Shown piece by piece: positions 44,278 to 56,459 of a stretch of DNA of 64,000 bases. Each line of letters begins with the position of its first letter. Positions within the stretch are counted from its first letter, which is position 1. The notes under the pieces are model-generated. The model ran no database searches. It was not told the DNA's origin and was given only the letters and a program-made list of their open reading frames with translations. The DNA is from Chromobotia macracanthus (lineage: Eukaryota > Chordata > Actinopteri > Cypriniformes > Botiidae), in the NCBI GenBank assembly GCA_036877525.1, contig JAZGTH010000072.1, forward strand, positions 4,620,001-4,684,000. Direction: 5' to 3'. The position numbers and the translations under genes were made by a program.

Positions 44278-46049
44278 TAATAAAAAGCAGCTGAGAGACA
44301 ATTCACAAACCCACCAGCAACCACGACCCTGAGATTCAGCGAAATTCAGAAACAGAATGACTGAGAACACGTTGCTATGGTTACAGTGAGATGCAGATTC
44401 TTTTCTGCCTCAGATGTGCAGTCGTACTTTTCTACTTTTCCGAAATCATTCCGTACTTTTGATTAATCACATTGGCAGATGGGCAAATTAAACCAATTTG
44501 AAAAATGCCGGCTCCCATTACGACCTGCCTGCGGGTCGTATGAGACCGGAGAAGAAGGAAGAGGTTTGAGAGCGAGAAACAGGGAAGGGAGACAAGCCTC
44601 TGGCACGGATCCATAAGGCATCTGCCCCTGAAAATCTCTCCTGTTCTTTTCTTGAATTTGTTGGCCCTAATCACCCAATTATCGCCCCGATCTATTAGCA
44701 CCGTACTCGGCTTCCACCTCTCCGGAGCTCAGCTTTAAATAAACGCACAGGCACAGGGAGAAATGGCAGGAAAAAAATGAAATAAAATTTCCACTTTGGA
44801 GTGAGTAAAAAGGTAATAGGAGCTGTAATTGGTTGGAGAGAGGTAGAGGAAAAAAACGAGCAAGAACAAAATTATACCTCTTCACAAAAAATGGAACGGT
44901 ACTGAGAGGAAGGCTCTCACTTCTGCTGCAGTGATGCATTGTGGGTAAAGGTTGTGTAGAATATGATTGGCTGGCATCAGATGGGTGGGCATGCCATAAT
45001 TGCCAGGTATGCTGAGGTACTTGTTGTTATTTGCCTGGACAAACAATCCAAATAAAACTATCAAGAAAACAAGAACAACAGCATTGAAATTTAAGAGTGT
45101 GAAATAATTTTACTGTAATATGTGCAGAGTGGCCCAGATCTCTCAACATTAATGATAATGATATAAGAGGGCCTATAAATCTGTTCATGTCATTTGTGTT
45201 TCCCAGCCCCATATGCTGTCTTTCAAAGCCTTATTAATAAAACAGAAATGACACAGTTGACATGCTTCAGGCCGACTCTACATAATTCTGCATCAACGCT
45301 CTTACATTACAGCCAACAGCTCGACTAATCCTGCTGTGGTGGGGTATATTTATAAACCGTCTTACTCTCTAGATTGAGCTTCACAAATGAGTGATACTGT
45401 TATTTTCTTCTGTAGGAACATACAGCATATCACAAAGAATTCTGGATGTACAGTACAGAATGAAAGTCATTTTCATAATCACTATTTCTGTCATTTTTAG
45501 ACATTTATGGTCATTTTTCCAGTAAAATATTGAAAGATCTTTAAAGTAAAATCAATGTGTCTGAGAAATAAACTTGCAAAAATAAATTAAGGCGTTTTAG
45601 AAAAAGCTTCTTTTTATTTTGAATTTTATTTATATTAAAAAAAAATAAAAAATGAGCAACCTAATTTAAAATATAGTAGATATTTTAACTGGAAACATTT
45701 TTACAGTGTATGTTTTCACAATGAGAGAGAGATTATCTTCACAGCATCGCATTAAAAACCTGATTTGAGCAACAGATTCATTCTTTGATTACATCACAAC
45801 ACTGATTGATTCAGTCCAGAAAGACAGATGAAGGGTGGGAATAAAGAGAGAGAGAAACAGACAGAGTGACAACAGGTTGTGTAGCTGGTGGTTCTGATTT
45901 CCTGAGGAGACCCTGAACACAGTGTGAATGAGGGGGAGATGAAACCACTTCATCCTGTGAACAGTAACACTCTTCAGTCAGAGAAAATAACCTTCAGCTC
46001 CTTATTGTTGCATCTAACTGGTGTGTCTCCTTCTTTTCTAATGCTGGTC
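44278..46049. other. Intergenic, with one candidate conserved patch
   Basis: The unique patch 44430-44760 contains TTGATTAATCAC, CTAATCACCCAATTATCG and a small hairpin TACGACC...GGTCGTA at 44519-44540. That composition suits a conserved regulatory element, but only comparison can show it. The remainder is AT-rich with nothing recognised. Confidence 0.4.
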
Positions 46050-46108
46050 CTAGTGGCTGAAGATCTCAGCTGCTAACTGAGAGGTTGTTGGTTCAAACCC
46101 CACACGTT
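46050..46108 (+). mobile_element. tRNA-like SINE head fragment
   Basis: TAGTGGCTGAAGATCTCAGC followed by GTTGTTGGTTCAAACCC forms A-box and B-box-like motifs at tRNA spacing. It runs straight into a SINE in the other orientation. Confidence 0.6.
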
Positions 46109-46111
46109 TAC

Positions 46112-46225
46112 ACATTTGACCGAAATGACTTACAATGCATGCAGGCTGTTAGCTTGATCTGTATGTGCATTTACTGGGATTCAAACCTATGATCTTGGAA
46201 GCTCATTTGACTGTGACGCCACCAA
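46112..46225 (-). mobile_element. tRNA-derived SINE, minus strand
   Basis: The minus strand reads ATCATAGGTTTGAATCCCAG, with B box GGTTTGAATCC, and later GCATTGTAAGTCATTTCGGT, the shared SINE tail motif. It abuts the plus-strand fragment at 46050-46108. Confidence 0.7.
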
Positions 46226-49200
46226 GAAGCCGTGACAGCCAAAATACACAAGAACTGTGGTGGTGGGTTTCGCACGGTGAAGCACTCCTTCCATAAATAA
46301 TCAAAGCTAACATCAGCCTACTAAATGACAGTATTCTGATCAGATATCTCACACGTCATGTTCTCACCATGTATCTCACCTCAACATGTTCTGTCGTGTT
46401 TTTAAACATGTATGAATACAGCGAGTTTGACCTAGGAGACTCTGAAATCCTCTATTGTAACAGTGTTGTACAAGCAGATTGAATTTTCACAGCAGTGTTT
46501 AATTTATGAAAGAGAGATTACTATAAATTCCAATACCAAAAGCACACTACAGCGTTAAAAATACTAAAACAGGCTAAACGCTACACAACTGAGTGACTTA
46601 TGCTTTCATATTTAAAAAAAAAACCTTACCATCACCCAGAATTCAGATATAATCTATAAATAATGTCAAATGCAGCTACATTTCCCAGCATGCACTGGAG
46701 TTCATCCATGCATACAGAGGTTTGCTTGGAGCACTGATCATATGCATGGATACGGAAGACAGCACACAGAACATCACTGCAGGATCATCGGGTCATCGGG
46801 ACGGTTTTAAAGGAGGTTTGTTTGCCTTGGCTTTGTGGAAGCTCTTGAGTTATTCAGTTAGAACTGAAGATCTGCAATTTTCAGATATACAGTGTTTGGA
46901 AAGAGCCCAGGAGTCCACATCTACAGGCCTACAGAACTAAAGTCCCCACAGAAAGCAAACAATACAGCCAATAAACAGCATCATCAATTTCAAATGAGCA
47001 AATCAAGGACAACGCCTGGAGAAAAGTTTTACAAACATTTTGTTTTAAAACTTACGGTATAGTTTAAGACTGAACTTACACAAGAGCCCGTTACAAGTCC
47101 ATACATAAGAGCCTGTGAGCAGAACAGAGCTAGCAGAAATGTTTAGGACAGAATCCATCCTAAACCTGTATTTTCTCTCCTGCTTCAGTATTGCCAGTAT
47201 TTGAAAAGACAAATACTTTTGTTTCTGTCAGGTACACCCATATGCACGGCTTCAACACAAGTTATTCACCCCTGCCAAAAAGTGCGGAGTTATAAATAAA
47301 GTTATAAATAAAGTACAATCTGTAATGAAGCTATTTACACAGAAGAGATGCATGTCAAAAAGAATGACAGATATTTATGATTATTTATGATCTGTATTAG
47401 CACATTCAGTTGCTGGATAAAAGTGACCAAAAAACAGCCCAGAATTCAGTTCTCCAATAAATCCACAAACATCTTCAAATGAATGATCTTCAACATGAAT
47501 GACCATTACAGCAATTCAGTTTCAGCACGCACACACAGCTCAGAGATAGAGTCTTCCCACACACTGATAAAAAGCTGTGCATATTACTCCAGATATAAAG
47601 CTTCATAAATACAGGCAGATTGTATTCATGCATCTGTGGAATCTAACAGGAAGCTGCTCTGATATGATGAGGTTACAAAACCCACAGACCTGCCTCCACC
47701 CTCACTATAACCAGATTATGAGCATCACCTAAAACTGACGAGAGAAGGAGAGAAAAGAGAGAGAGAGAGGTGGGAAGCACAATAAGATTTTCCACTGAGG
47801 ACAGATGGAGATGAGTGATGAATAGTTGTGATATCCTGAACTGAGGGATTGTGGAGGTTTCATCTATTTCCAAAGAAATCAGCACGTTCAGCTTCAAACA
47901 CTTTGACAGAGCACTGCTGATGTGTCACGATATTAAGCCCTGCCAATAACATTTCCCTAATGTTATGTTCTTAACATTTTCATGAGGGTTCAATATCTCA
48001 GACTATTCAAGAGGTTGACCCACTCACTCTCTCTCTCACTCACTCTCAAGGTTAAAGATGGGAAGGTTTGTTGAACTCTCTCCTGCAGATAAGCTGTCAT
48101 GTTCTTCTGTCTGGAGTCAGAATGAATATTGCAGCTCTGCATGTTTATGGATTTTGTTCTGAAGGTCATAATTAATTAACGTTGGGCTTTTTTGATGTTT
48201 TTTATTTGTTTTCAAATCCTTGCAAAGTATTACAGATACAAAGAGCAGCTTTTTTAATGAGGCAATATAAAGTTGCACGTACGGAAATACAACTATAAAA
48301 AAAGTCGAGTCCAGGAGTGGTATACAGCATAAAAGGATTTTTGTGTTGATTTTATGATTCATAAAACACAAATTCAAACAAACAACTTGCAAGAACATCT
48401 AAAAACTATAAAAACAATGAAAAGAGAGTCTTCAAAACTCTCTGTAAACACTTTCAATCAAACAGCTGAAAAATTAATGCTTGGAGTCGAGAATTAAAGG
48501 GCCATGAAGAGAATGATGCTAGCTTTGGAATTTAGTAAAAGAAACTTCAGTATCACACAACATAGTAAACTTCTCTGAGGATAAAGTGCTGTCTGAAAAT
48601 TAGGTATTTCTGAAATAATTCATGACAACATTTTTACCCTTCCAATAAAACAACACTGGCTTTAAAAAGCTGGTTAAATTGCTCTCAGGATTATAAAAAA
48701 CTTTTTTCATTTAGCAAAGTGGCTTTTTTGCATATTACATGATCTGTATAGTGAGAGAATCTGTTAAATATTAAATATACGAATCACTGTATTTTTTTAC
48801 TAGTACAAAATGTTCATTGTTATGTGATAATCTATAGCTGCCGTTATTCTGTTAGTACAAACGTTATGACTTTAAGGCCCCAAAAGATGCCAAATATATA
48901 TCCTTCTATTTTTTAACATACAAAAACATGTAAACTGTGTTAAAAAAATAATGAAACAGAAATAATGTTTGATTGACTTTTACAATTTTTGCTTTGTCCT
49001 TATTCTTCTCTGACATTTTCTGAGACTTCAGAATTTTTGGACCCCAGTTTGTAAACCCTGTGCTATGAAACCTGTTAACGTGAGAATTGATTTCATACAA
49101 TCCCCAAAAACAGATCAGTTGTTTAAAAGTGCAAAAGTGTCTCAGGAAAGTTCCAGCATCATTTGTATGCAGTCTGGGTCCGTACAACAAAATCTTCAGT

Positions 49201-49787
49201 ATGTACGCAAAGGAAATTGTCAACAACATACATGAAATACTTCAAAATAACACGCCTGTCCTCAGCGATCACATCAACTGAACACGCTGCAGGCCGAGCG
49301 ATTCTCTGGGCAGCTGTTTGTGCTGTATATGTGCAGTGACTAATGACCAGAGCCATTTAACATACAGAGAGACACGCGCTGGCAGCTCATACACACAGTC
49401 TTACTGCCAAACACTAAACGCAGCAAAGACTGAACGCTGAATATGGGCTCATTATATTCGGGTTCAAAAATAAACGATTTTTCAGCTCACAAACAATCGT
49501 GCTTCTCTACCATCTGTTGCTGTGGGAGACTAAGAGAGTCTGTCTTTCCCAACAGAGTGAATGAAAGCAGTGAAACAGACGCGCTGATTAAAAACGAGCT
49601 GCGTTAACACGGCTAATCAATACCGGGAAAAGGAGTCAAGGTCAAAAGTGTCCTCATTTACAGACAGAAAGAAAATGGATCTGAAAAAAAAAAGATTTTT
49701 CAGATTTTTGTGCTCAGTTTCTCCAGATTACGCATTTTAAGATCTATGCAGATGAATTCTGCGCATTGCTTACTGTACCAAGTCATG
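46226..49787. other. Intergenic, no gene seen
   Basis: AT-rich unique sequence. Open frames up to 107 codons have no known domains. A GA run lies at 47755-47769. Confidence 0.5.
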
Positions 49788-50078
49788 ATCCAGCTAACAA
49801 TTTTAGGTCGTAAGAATGTCTCCATTAAGTGCAAAAACTTTGGAATGCTCTTGGAACGTCCAAAACATCTATTTTTTAGACGTTGTATTAACATTGTTGC
49901 TTGGTTATAAGAACATTGTTCAAACTTTTTATTTAACTTAAGAACAGCGCTTGTGATATATATGATATGTAATGTTAAAAAAGTTCTACTAATGTTACTG
50001 CAAGAACGTTTTTGATAACTTTGAGAGAACTTTGAGAACATTAGGCAATATTTTGAGAACGTTCCCTGTTAGCTGGGG
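49788..50078 (-). mobile_element. MITE, family A copy 8, near full length
   Basis: Begins CCAGCTAACAATTTTAGGTC and ends GTTCCCTGTTAGCTGGGG, the same inverted termini as the copy at 13421-13748 in the same orientation. The TA duplication is not clear here. Internal blocks such as ACTAATGTTACTGCAAGAAC are shared. About 290 bp. Confidence 0.82.
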
Positions 50079-51737
50079 TAGCAATGAGCTTTTCACCCTT
50101 TACATCAGATAATCGACCAGGTCATGATGGCAACACAATCATTCAATGCTTTTTCACGAGTCACGCACGCCCGTCCGCTCCGGGTCACACCCGAAGGCTT
50201 AAAGAAGCACTGCGAGTTTAATTGCAAAATGCAAATGCAGAATGGGGTGAAAGGTCCAGAGACAGCTTCGATTTTCTCAAACTCTGCTCATGAGAACAGA
50301 AGAGAGGCAGAGGACTCACTGAACAGCCACTTGTGAGATCAGCGTTTACTATCAGTGCAAAAAAACCTGACTTATTCACTAACTCAAACCTGCTTAACCA
50401 GGAATTACATGCACCTAAGTTGTGCAGCATTTACAAATGACTGACATTGTTAACCTCCTTTATCTTTTCTATGTCAATCTCTTACATGTTACATCTTTAC
50501 ATACTTTCTGTTAATCAGATTTACGAGTAGATATTTACCATACTCCACCGTCCACAACTTCCTGTCTTACATTCTCCTGCTCTTCACTTAGATATTTTAC
50601 ATTTCCTTACCAAAATGGCAAAGCTCATCATTGTGGGGTCACTAACATGATAAGCAAAACAAAACAGTGACACATTAAAATAAAACATTCATTCTGGCTC
50701 TCAAACTAGGACGTGAGCATGTTCGACAACAGTGGCAAGAAATTTACGTTAAACATGTACCGCTAATGTTTCGAATTCCATTTATGACTGCCATTAACGT
50801 CTGAAAGTGTTTTCGCAATTACAAACTGTAGCATAATTACAATAAAAGCGCCTCGGAATTAAACGTAATTGAACTGAATCAAATTAAGCAGAACGGAACC
50901 CAATCAAATTGATTATGAAGTGCCTCTCGAGGGAGAACAAAGAAAATCTGCTTGGAGAATTTTGAAAGAATCTCTCGAAGTGACTCTGAGCTTTGATATC
51001 GCAAATGCCGTGTTATGATGACCTGCGGCGCATTAGGAAAGTAAACAACACAATCCCTTTAATGAGTTGTGGATCTCGGGCTGGGCCTCGAGCTGTCGCT
51101 GATTGTTTTGGTGTCAGTGTTGGCTGTGAGATTTGATGGGACTCGCAGGAGAGGCTCAATTAATCTGACTGTCAGCTCAGAGAGCAGCCAATCAGCAAAC
51201 ATGCAACAATGTAACACTCCAACAAGCCACCAACAAAGGAAGAAGAGAAGAGGGATGATAAAGGGAAGGGATTAGAGACACAAACACATGCCCACGCGGA
51301 CACGCTTGAAATTTGTTGACCATCTTACACCAGAAGACAGTGAGAAAACAAGGATGAAGGGGAAAGAAATAACCGATTTGATAAAATAAGTGACAGATAT
51401 CGTGTGGCTGATTGAACATGAGTGGAAAATAAAATCAACAAATAAAAAAATGAAATTAACACTCGACAATTATTTCTGTTCCATGACTACTTCCACTCTC
51501 TTTCAGGCCTGTGGAACTCAAATGGATGTTTCTGCTCCTGTATCTTTAAGACTTCTATATTTCATTTACTTCTGTTTTAAAAGTTGTGCCGAACCCTCAC
51601 TGGTGTGGATAACCCTCACCTTCATGTGACTGCTACCCAACAGTCTGTGACATTACCTGACCGAAACATAGACCTGAGCTGCAGTGTAAAAGCAGAAGGT
51701 GAGAAGATGTAGTAAATGTGCAAAAGAAATTATATTT
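50079..51737. other. Intergenic, with a candidate regulatory patch
   Basis: The stretch 50740-51200 is repeat-free and rich in homeodomain-type cores (CATAATTACAATAA, GTAATTGAAC, CAAATTGATTATG), followed by GC-richer sequence with GCCAATCAGC near 51187. No exon is supported; open frames are at most 79 codons. Confidence 0.4.
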
Positions 51738-52004
51738 TAAAAGGACCAAAAATCAATTCTATAACGTCACTCACCTTCATGTGGTTGTAATCTTGCTTGA
51801 CTTTTTCCTGTAAGACACAAAATGAGAAGTTTAGCAGGATGGTCAAGATTTCTTCCACACAATGACGTGTAAGAGGACTAGAGGCTGACAAGATTCAAAC
51901 AGGATAAAGAGCATCATCAAAACATCATTGAAGAATTCCATTGACTTGCACTATATATTCTATACTCATATATATTATATATTAGATGTATTATATATTA
52001 GATG

Positions 52005-52044
<40 letters not shown>

Positions 52045-52276
52045 TCTATATGCACCATAGTTTTGAGGAAGACGATGAAATTTGTTACTGAACATCTTGC
52101 TTGCCAGCTGTGGTCACATTCATTTCGAATGTATGAAAAGAGGTTTGGATTATTAGCTTAGATGATTATTATATCTTGGGTTGTATCAGCTTTATATTTT
52201 ATATAAATATCTCCCTTCTCAGTTAAATGGAGAAAAGGGTAAAAATAAAGCAGAATATTTAGGTGAATTATTCCTT
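51738..52276. mobile_element. MITE, family C copy 2, with internal AT expansion
   Basis: The left part has CACTCACCTTCATGTGGTTG and CTGTAAGACACAAAATGAGA, and the right end is GGTGAATTATTCCTTTA, matching the ends of 41622-41999. An AT microsatellite expanded inside it. Boundaries are approximate. Confidence 0.5.
52005..52040 (+). repeat. (TA)n microsatellite
   Basis: About 18 TA units, preceded by two TTAGATGTATTATATA copies. Confidence 0.95.
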
Positions 52277-54212
52277 TACATGCTCACAGTTGTGATGTCA
52301 CAACCATTATGTTGTTTGAAGTTTAGTTTTTCATACCTCATGAATGTCAAAGTACATTAAAAAGTTTCATTTCAAATGAGCAAAGTAATTTAGTTTTACA
52401 TGCAACCCCCCTTTACTTGTGTGTCTGTGTGTGTGTCGTACATCCCTCTCTGCCTCTAAAAAGTTCAATTTTCAGCCTGACTGAAAACACAAGTACCGTC
52501 ACACAAGTCATTCTGTTCACCTGTTAGAGTGCAAAGTACCTCCCAAACACAGCTTTATTTCTCTCATCAGTAACTGATTAAAGCCAAACCCTGATGACAG
52601 ATACACTCTGTCTCCAGAGCGGCGGTCTGGAGAGAGTGAGGGGGTGACGGGGCGAGCGTTTCCCTCCTGTGATGCTCCTCGGGCAGTAAAGACACTGAGT
52701 AAAGGCCCTTGGTGTGATAAGTGAACCCCCTGAAGGGCAATGCGAAGTCAATCAACTCCTACAGTGTTTTAAGCTCACAGCCAGAACTGCTCTGTCACAC
52801 TGTTAACACCTTCTGTCATCTCAGAAGATCAATAAACCTGACAGAAAAGTGACTCAAGAACTGTGTTTCAATACCTCGTTAAGCTGTCTACATAGGTAAC
52901 GTTTGGTGTTTTTGCTGCCTTACTTCATTTCAAAATCTAATGCTGCATTACATTCAGTTTGAAATTTTGGAATTTGGGAAAGCTGGATTTTTTTAGCTCT
53001 GTTTGAAAAAGTCAGACTTCCCACTCAGAAGTCTAAAATTTCAACTTCCTACTTGGAAAAGCTCAACAGATTACTACTTCAAGTCAGAGTCTTGGAACCT
53101 GGAAACTGGGGCAGAAATTTTTTAATTCAGCTTTGTCGAGATGTGGGTGCTCATGTGGAGTGACTAATCTTGCCACATTTGCGTAACTCGACATTAACGG
53201 TGTACATCTCAGTTTGGGTCTGTGTAGGCAGTACACAGCAAGGCAGCATGTAAGGTTTCACAAGAGAGCTTGTGATCACCTGGAGGCCCTCGCGTCAACA
53301 GACGGGCGCAGCACGTAAACTTTGTCTGACCTTGAGTTTACGTTCTGGAGACGATTTCTCCACTTGCAGGAGAAATAGTCTCTCCACTTAACAAGACAAC
53401 AAGCCTCACCTGCGGACGTCAGAGCTCAGATGAAGCTGTAGCATTTGCAGCGCATCATTTACTTGGGCTGGTTCCAAATGCAGATGGCTGAGGATCAGAA
53501 ATCTGAAGTTCTCGCAGGCCTGGTGGTGCTTCAGTCGAGGGCTGGACTGAATCAGAACACTGCAGTAAAAAGATCTCGTTCTCTGTGGGAAGCTCAGACC
53601 ACAAAATCTCAGCTTTACAAAAGCTTTTTTGAAGGGCAGTGTTTTAGAAGACAATGGAACAGACCATGAAAAACACACAAGCTGTCTCTCTCTTCCAAAC
53701 TTCCACAATAATTCACAGGCAGAGATGGACCCTGTGGGATTCAGTTAGAACCAGTTAAGTGAGATCTTCTGGACTGCAACAGAACGTCTAATGGTTTAAA
53801 CCCTACGACATCAAAACAGCTTCCAATTACATTTTTTAAATAAGCACAAACGCACTGGAGATTGCAAATAAGAGACAACGCACAAACACACAGACACAAA
53901 TTCTGGGTGTGAAGTCTACGAGACCAGAGACACAACTGTAAAGTGTGTGTGACAGTAATTCTGGATCCAAACCAAAGCTCCTTAACAACTCATAAACATT
54001 AATACTTGAAAGCAAGAATATCCACATGAACATGTACAATTTGTTTGGTCTGGTGAGGGAGGGTGTAACAGCAGTGCGATTTAATCGAGATTAAAGCCAA
54101 GCATCTATCCTGTAACCTCCTGTGTTTATTCAGTTAGGAAATAAATGATTACATCCATAAACAGCTTCCAGAATCTAAACTGCCGTTTGATGATGCATAA
54201 GAGAAGGACCTT
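52277..54212. other. Intergenic, no gene seen
   Basis: No exon recognised. Overlapping open frames at 53406-53708 (minus, 100 codons) and 53445-53669 (plus) have no known domain. Confidence 0.5.
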
Positions 54213-54300
54213 GTGGTGGTGTGGCTTAGTGGTTGCAAACCTGGATATGAAAAAACAAAGGTTTGCAGGTTCAAACCTTGTAAAGGCTAATTGCTAGCAT
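54213..54300 (+). mobile_element. tRNA-derived SINE head
   Basis: A box GTGGCTTAGTGGT (54220-54232) and B box GGTTCAAACC (54268-54277) at tRNA spacing. Followed by TTGCTAGCATCTCCAACTCC. The tail differs from the 15408 family, so it may be a different SINE. Confidence 0.65.
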
Positions 54301-54340
54301 CTCCAACTCCATGTTGCTCCAGGCAGGATGGTCCATAAGG

Positions 54341-54442
54341 CCCTGTTTACACCTTGTATCTCCAAATCGGATAATCTGATTTGTTCAGCCGAGACAGATG
54401 GTCATTTATATGTGGTATTAACATGCATCTCTAGTGACCACT
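54341..54442. repeat. Fragment of a dispersed DNA repeat
   Basis: CCCTGTTTACACCTTGTATC opens it and GTATTAACATGCATCTCTAG with TGACCAC closes it, like a common cyprinid repeat starting with TTTACACCTGGTATTAACAT. The family link is from general memory of such repeats. Confidence 0.45.
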
Positions 54443-54470
54443 TGTTCGGTTCATGTTGTGCCTAAAAAAT

Positions 54471-54489
54471 GTTTTTTTTTTTTTTTTTG
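54471..54489 (+). repeat. Poly-T run
   Basis: About 18 T in a row. Confidence 0.95.
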
Positions 54490-56191
54490 GTCACTGCTTT
54501 TAAACAACAACAGCAGTATGATAATATATTACCAATGCTCAGTAAATATTGACATTTATTCTATATATTAAATCTGAAATCTGTCTTTGCTGGTTAAAAA
54601 TGAACAAAAATCAGTTAGTGAGTGTTGCTATTTATCATTTGTAACTTAATTGGACCTGTGCATTCAGATACACGGATACAGATACATTAAACTAATCAGC
54701 TATTCTAAGGATCACATCTTTGCCCTTTTGAGCCAGTGTAACATAAATCCACAGGCAAACACACTGTTTGAACAAATGTGCTTTTGTTAGCTAGCGCTGC
54801 TGCAGAGGCCGAGCCCTCAAGGGGCTGATGTCAATGACCATACGTCTGTTCTATTTCTTTGTGTTGAGTAAGGCTGCTAAGCTCCGTCAGCTGTTTTTGA
54901 CTTTGTAGCTAAACTTTAAATGGGTCTGGTGAGTGTTTATGTTTTGCTTTAGAGACTGCTTATCTTTCTCTTCACAACTAATACACTGATCTCTTTCTTC
55001 CACTCTCTCTCTCTCTAGATATCCAAGCACACCTGATAAAAACATCAACATCTTTCAAAATCTGCTGGGCTGTCACATTAATGAAGTATAATAAAGTGTC
55101 AATAAAGACAATAACAAGCTTAAGGAGTGACGGAGCAGGTCTAGAAAGATGTCTGTTACCACACACTGAGTTTACACTCATAAATTAAACAGTCATTTGT
55201 AGACTGTCCCTTGTTAAGTGTCATGTACAGAATCTACATTATACCCGGGCTTCCTGTCATTTAAAGCTGAAATATGTCACAAATAAGTTTTAAAAATGCT
55301 AGCTGTGACTTTATAGCATTCATGATATGGAGATGATCTATACCATATCTGAAAAGGAGTTTTAAATAATTTCCTTAGTTTTTCAAGTGGCCACCACAAT
55401 TTGCATGGGCCTTTCATTACATTACGCAATTAAAATTTCATCAATACAAGCCTTCGCGACACTGCGGCCTGCGGCATTCTTTCAGATCTTAAAAATCACA
55501 TTTGAAAAGAAGTGACATTTGGCAAGCAACAGCCGATCCTTTTGTATATCAAACCTAATGAGGTCTATTTCCATCAGAGCGCTCGCTTTCTTCATCACAA
55601 CACACTTCCTGATCCCAAACAGCCATGTGTAAGATAACGCTACACTCCGTGGATAGCAGCTGTACTTTCTTACAGCGTTTGTTCTGCTCCATTAGTTTCG
55701 CCTCTAGATGTTTGATGTTTCCATTCTTTGTACTTCTGTTTCAAATTCACAATTACTTTGCTTGCATTTTACCTAATGATGCTTTCTGCCTAAGCGTGAA
55801 GTTTATCCTGTTTAAATTTTTTCAGGACGAGATACATTTTCTAGGAAAGCTCGTAGGGCATAACTAACTCGTATCTATAGACGGCTGAGTACTAGAATTC
55901 GTTTCATTCCGTTTGTTTCATTTGAACTGACTGCAGAAGATACTGTACCGCCGTCGAATGTGTCACTGGATTATAAACAGAGCTCATCAAACATGTAATT
56001 ACAGAGCAAACATCTCCAGACTCAGTGTTAATTACTGAGTGAAGTCTGCTGCAGGACAGCTGCTAATACCCAGTGACGGACAGCCAGCACAAACAAAGCT
56101 GTCGTCTGAGATGACAAACTCACAAGTGTGTGTTACAGCATCTGCTCCACGAGGGTTATTTTCAGTTTCTCCAATAACACTCCAGGAAATT
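54490..56191. other. Intergenic, no gene seen
   Basis: No exon recognised. The unique stretch 55380-55980 lacks repeats. A CT run lies at 55002-55017. Confidence 0.5.
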
Positions 56192-56459
56192 AAAACTGCA
56201 ATCCGTAACTTTCACCTTTCTACCGCCATTTCTGTTTAAAACAGAAAATTCCAGGTTTTCATTACATATGTTGACGTCAGATGAAGCCAAACTGACATTT
56301 TCTGTGAAATCCTGACAGCTCAAATTATAAATCATTATAAACATACTATTGTGAATCAGGGTTAGATAAGGAGATTTTGAACACCGATCTGTTACGTACT
56401 TGCTCAATAACTGATTTTTGTTCATTTTTAACCCCAAAAAGTTACAGATTGCAGCTATA
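56192..56459. mobile_element. MITE, family B copy 2
   Basis: The left end has CTGCAATCCGTAACTTT and the complement of the right end CTGCAATCTGTAACTTTT, an inverted repeat of about 18 bp with one mismatch. Length about 266 bp, internally related to 43957-44277. Confidence 0.8.
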
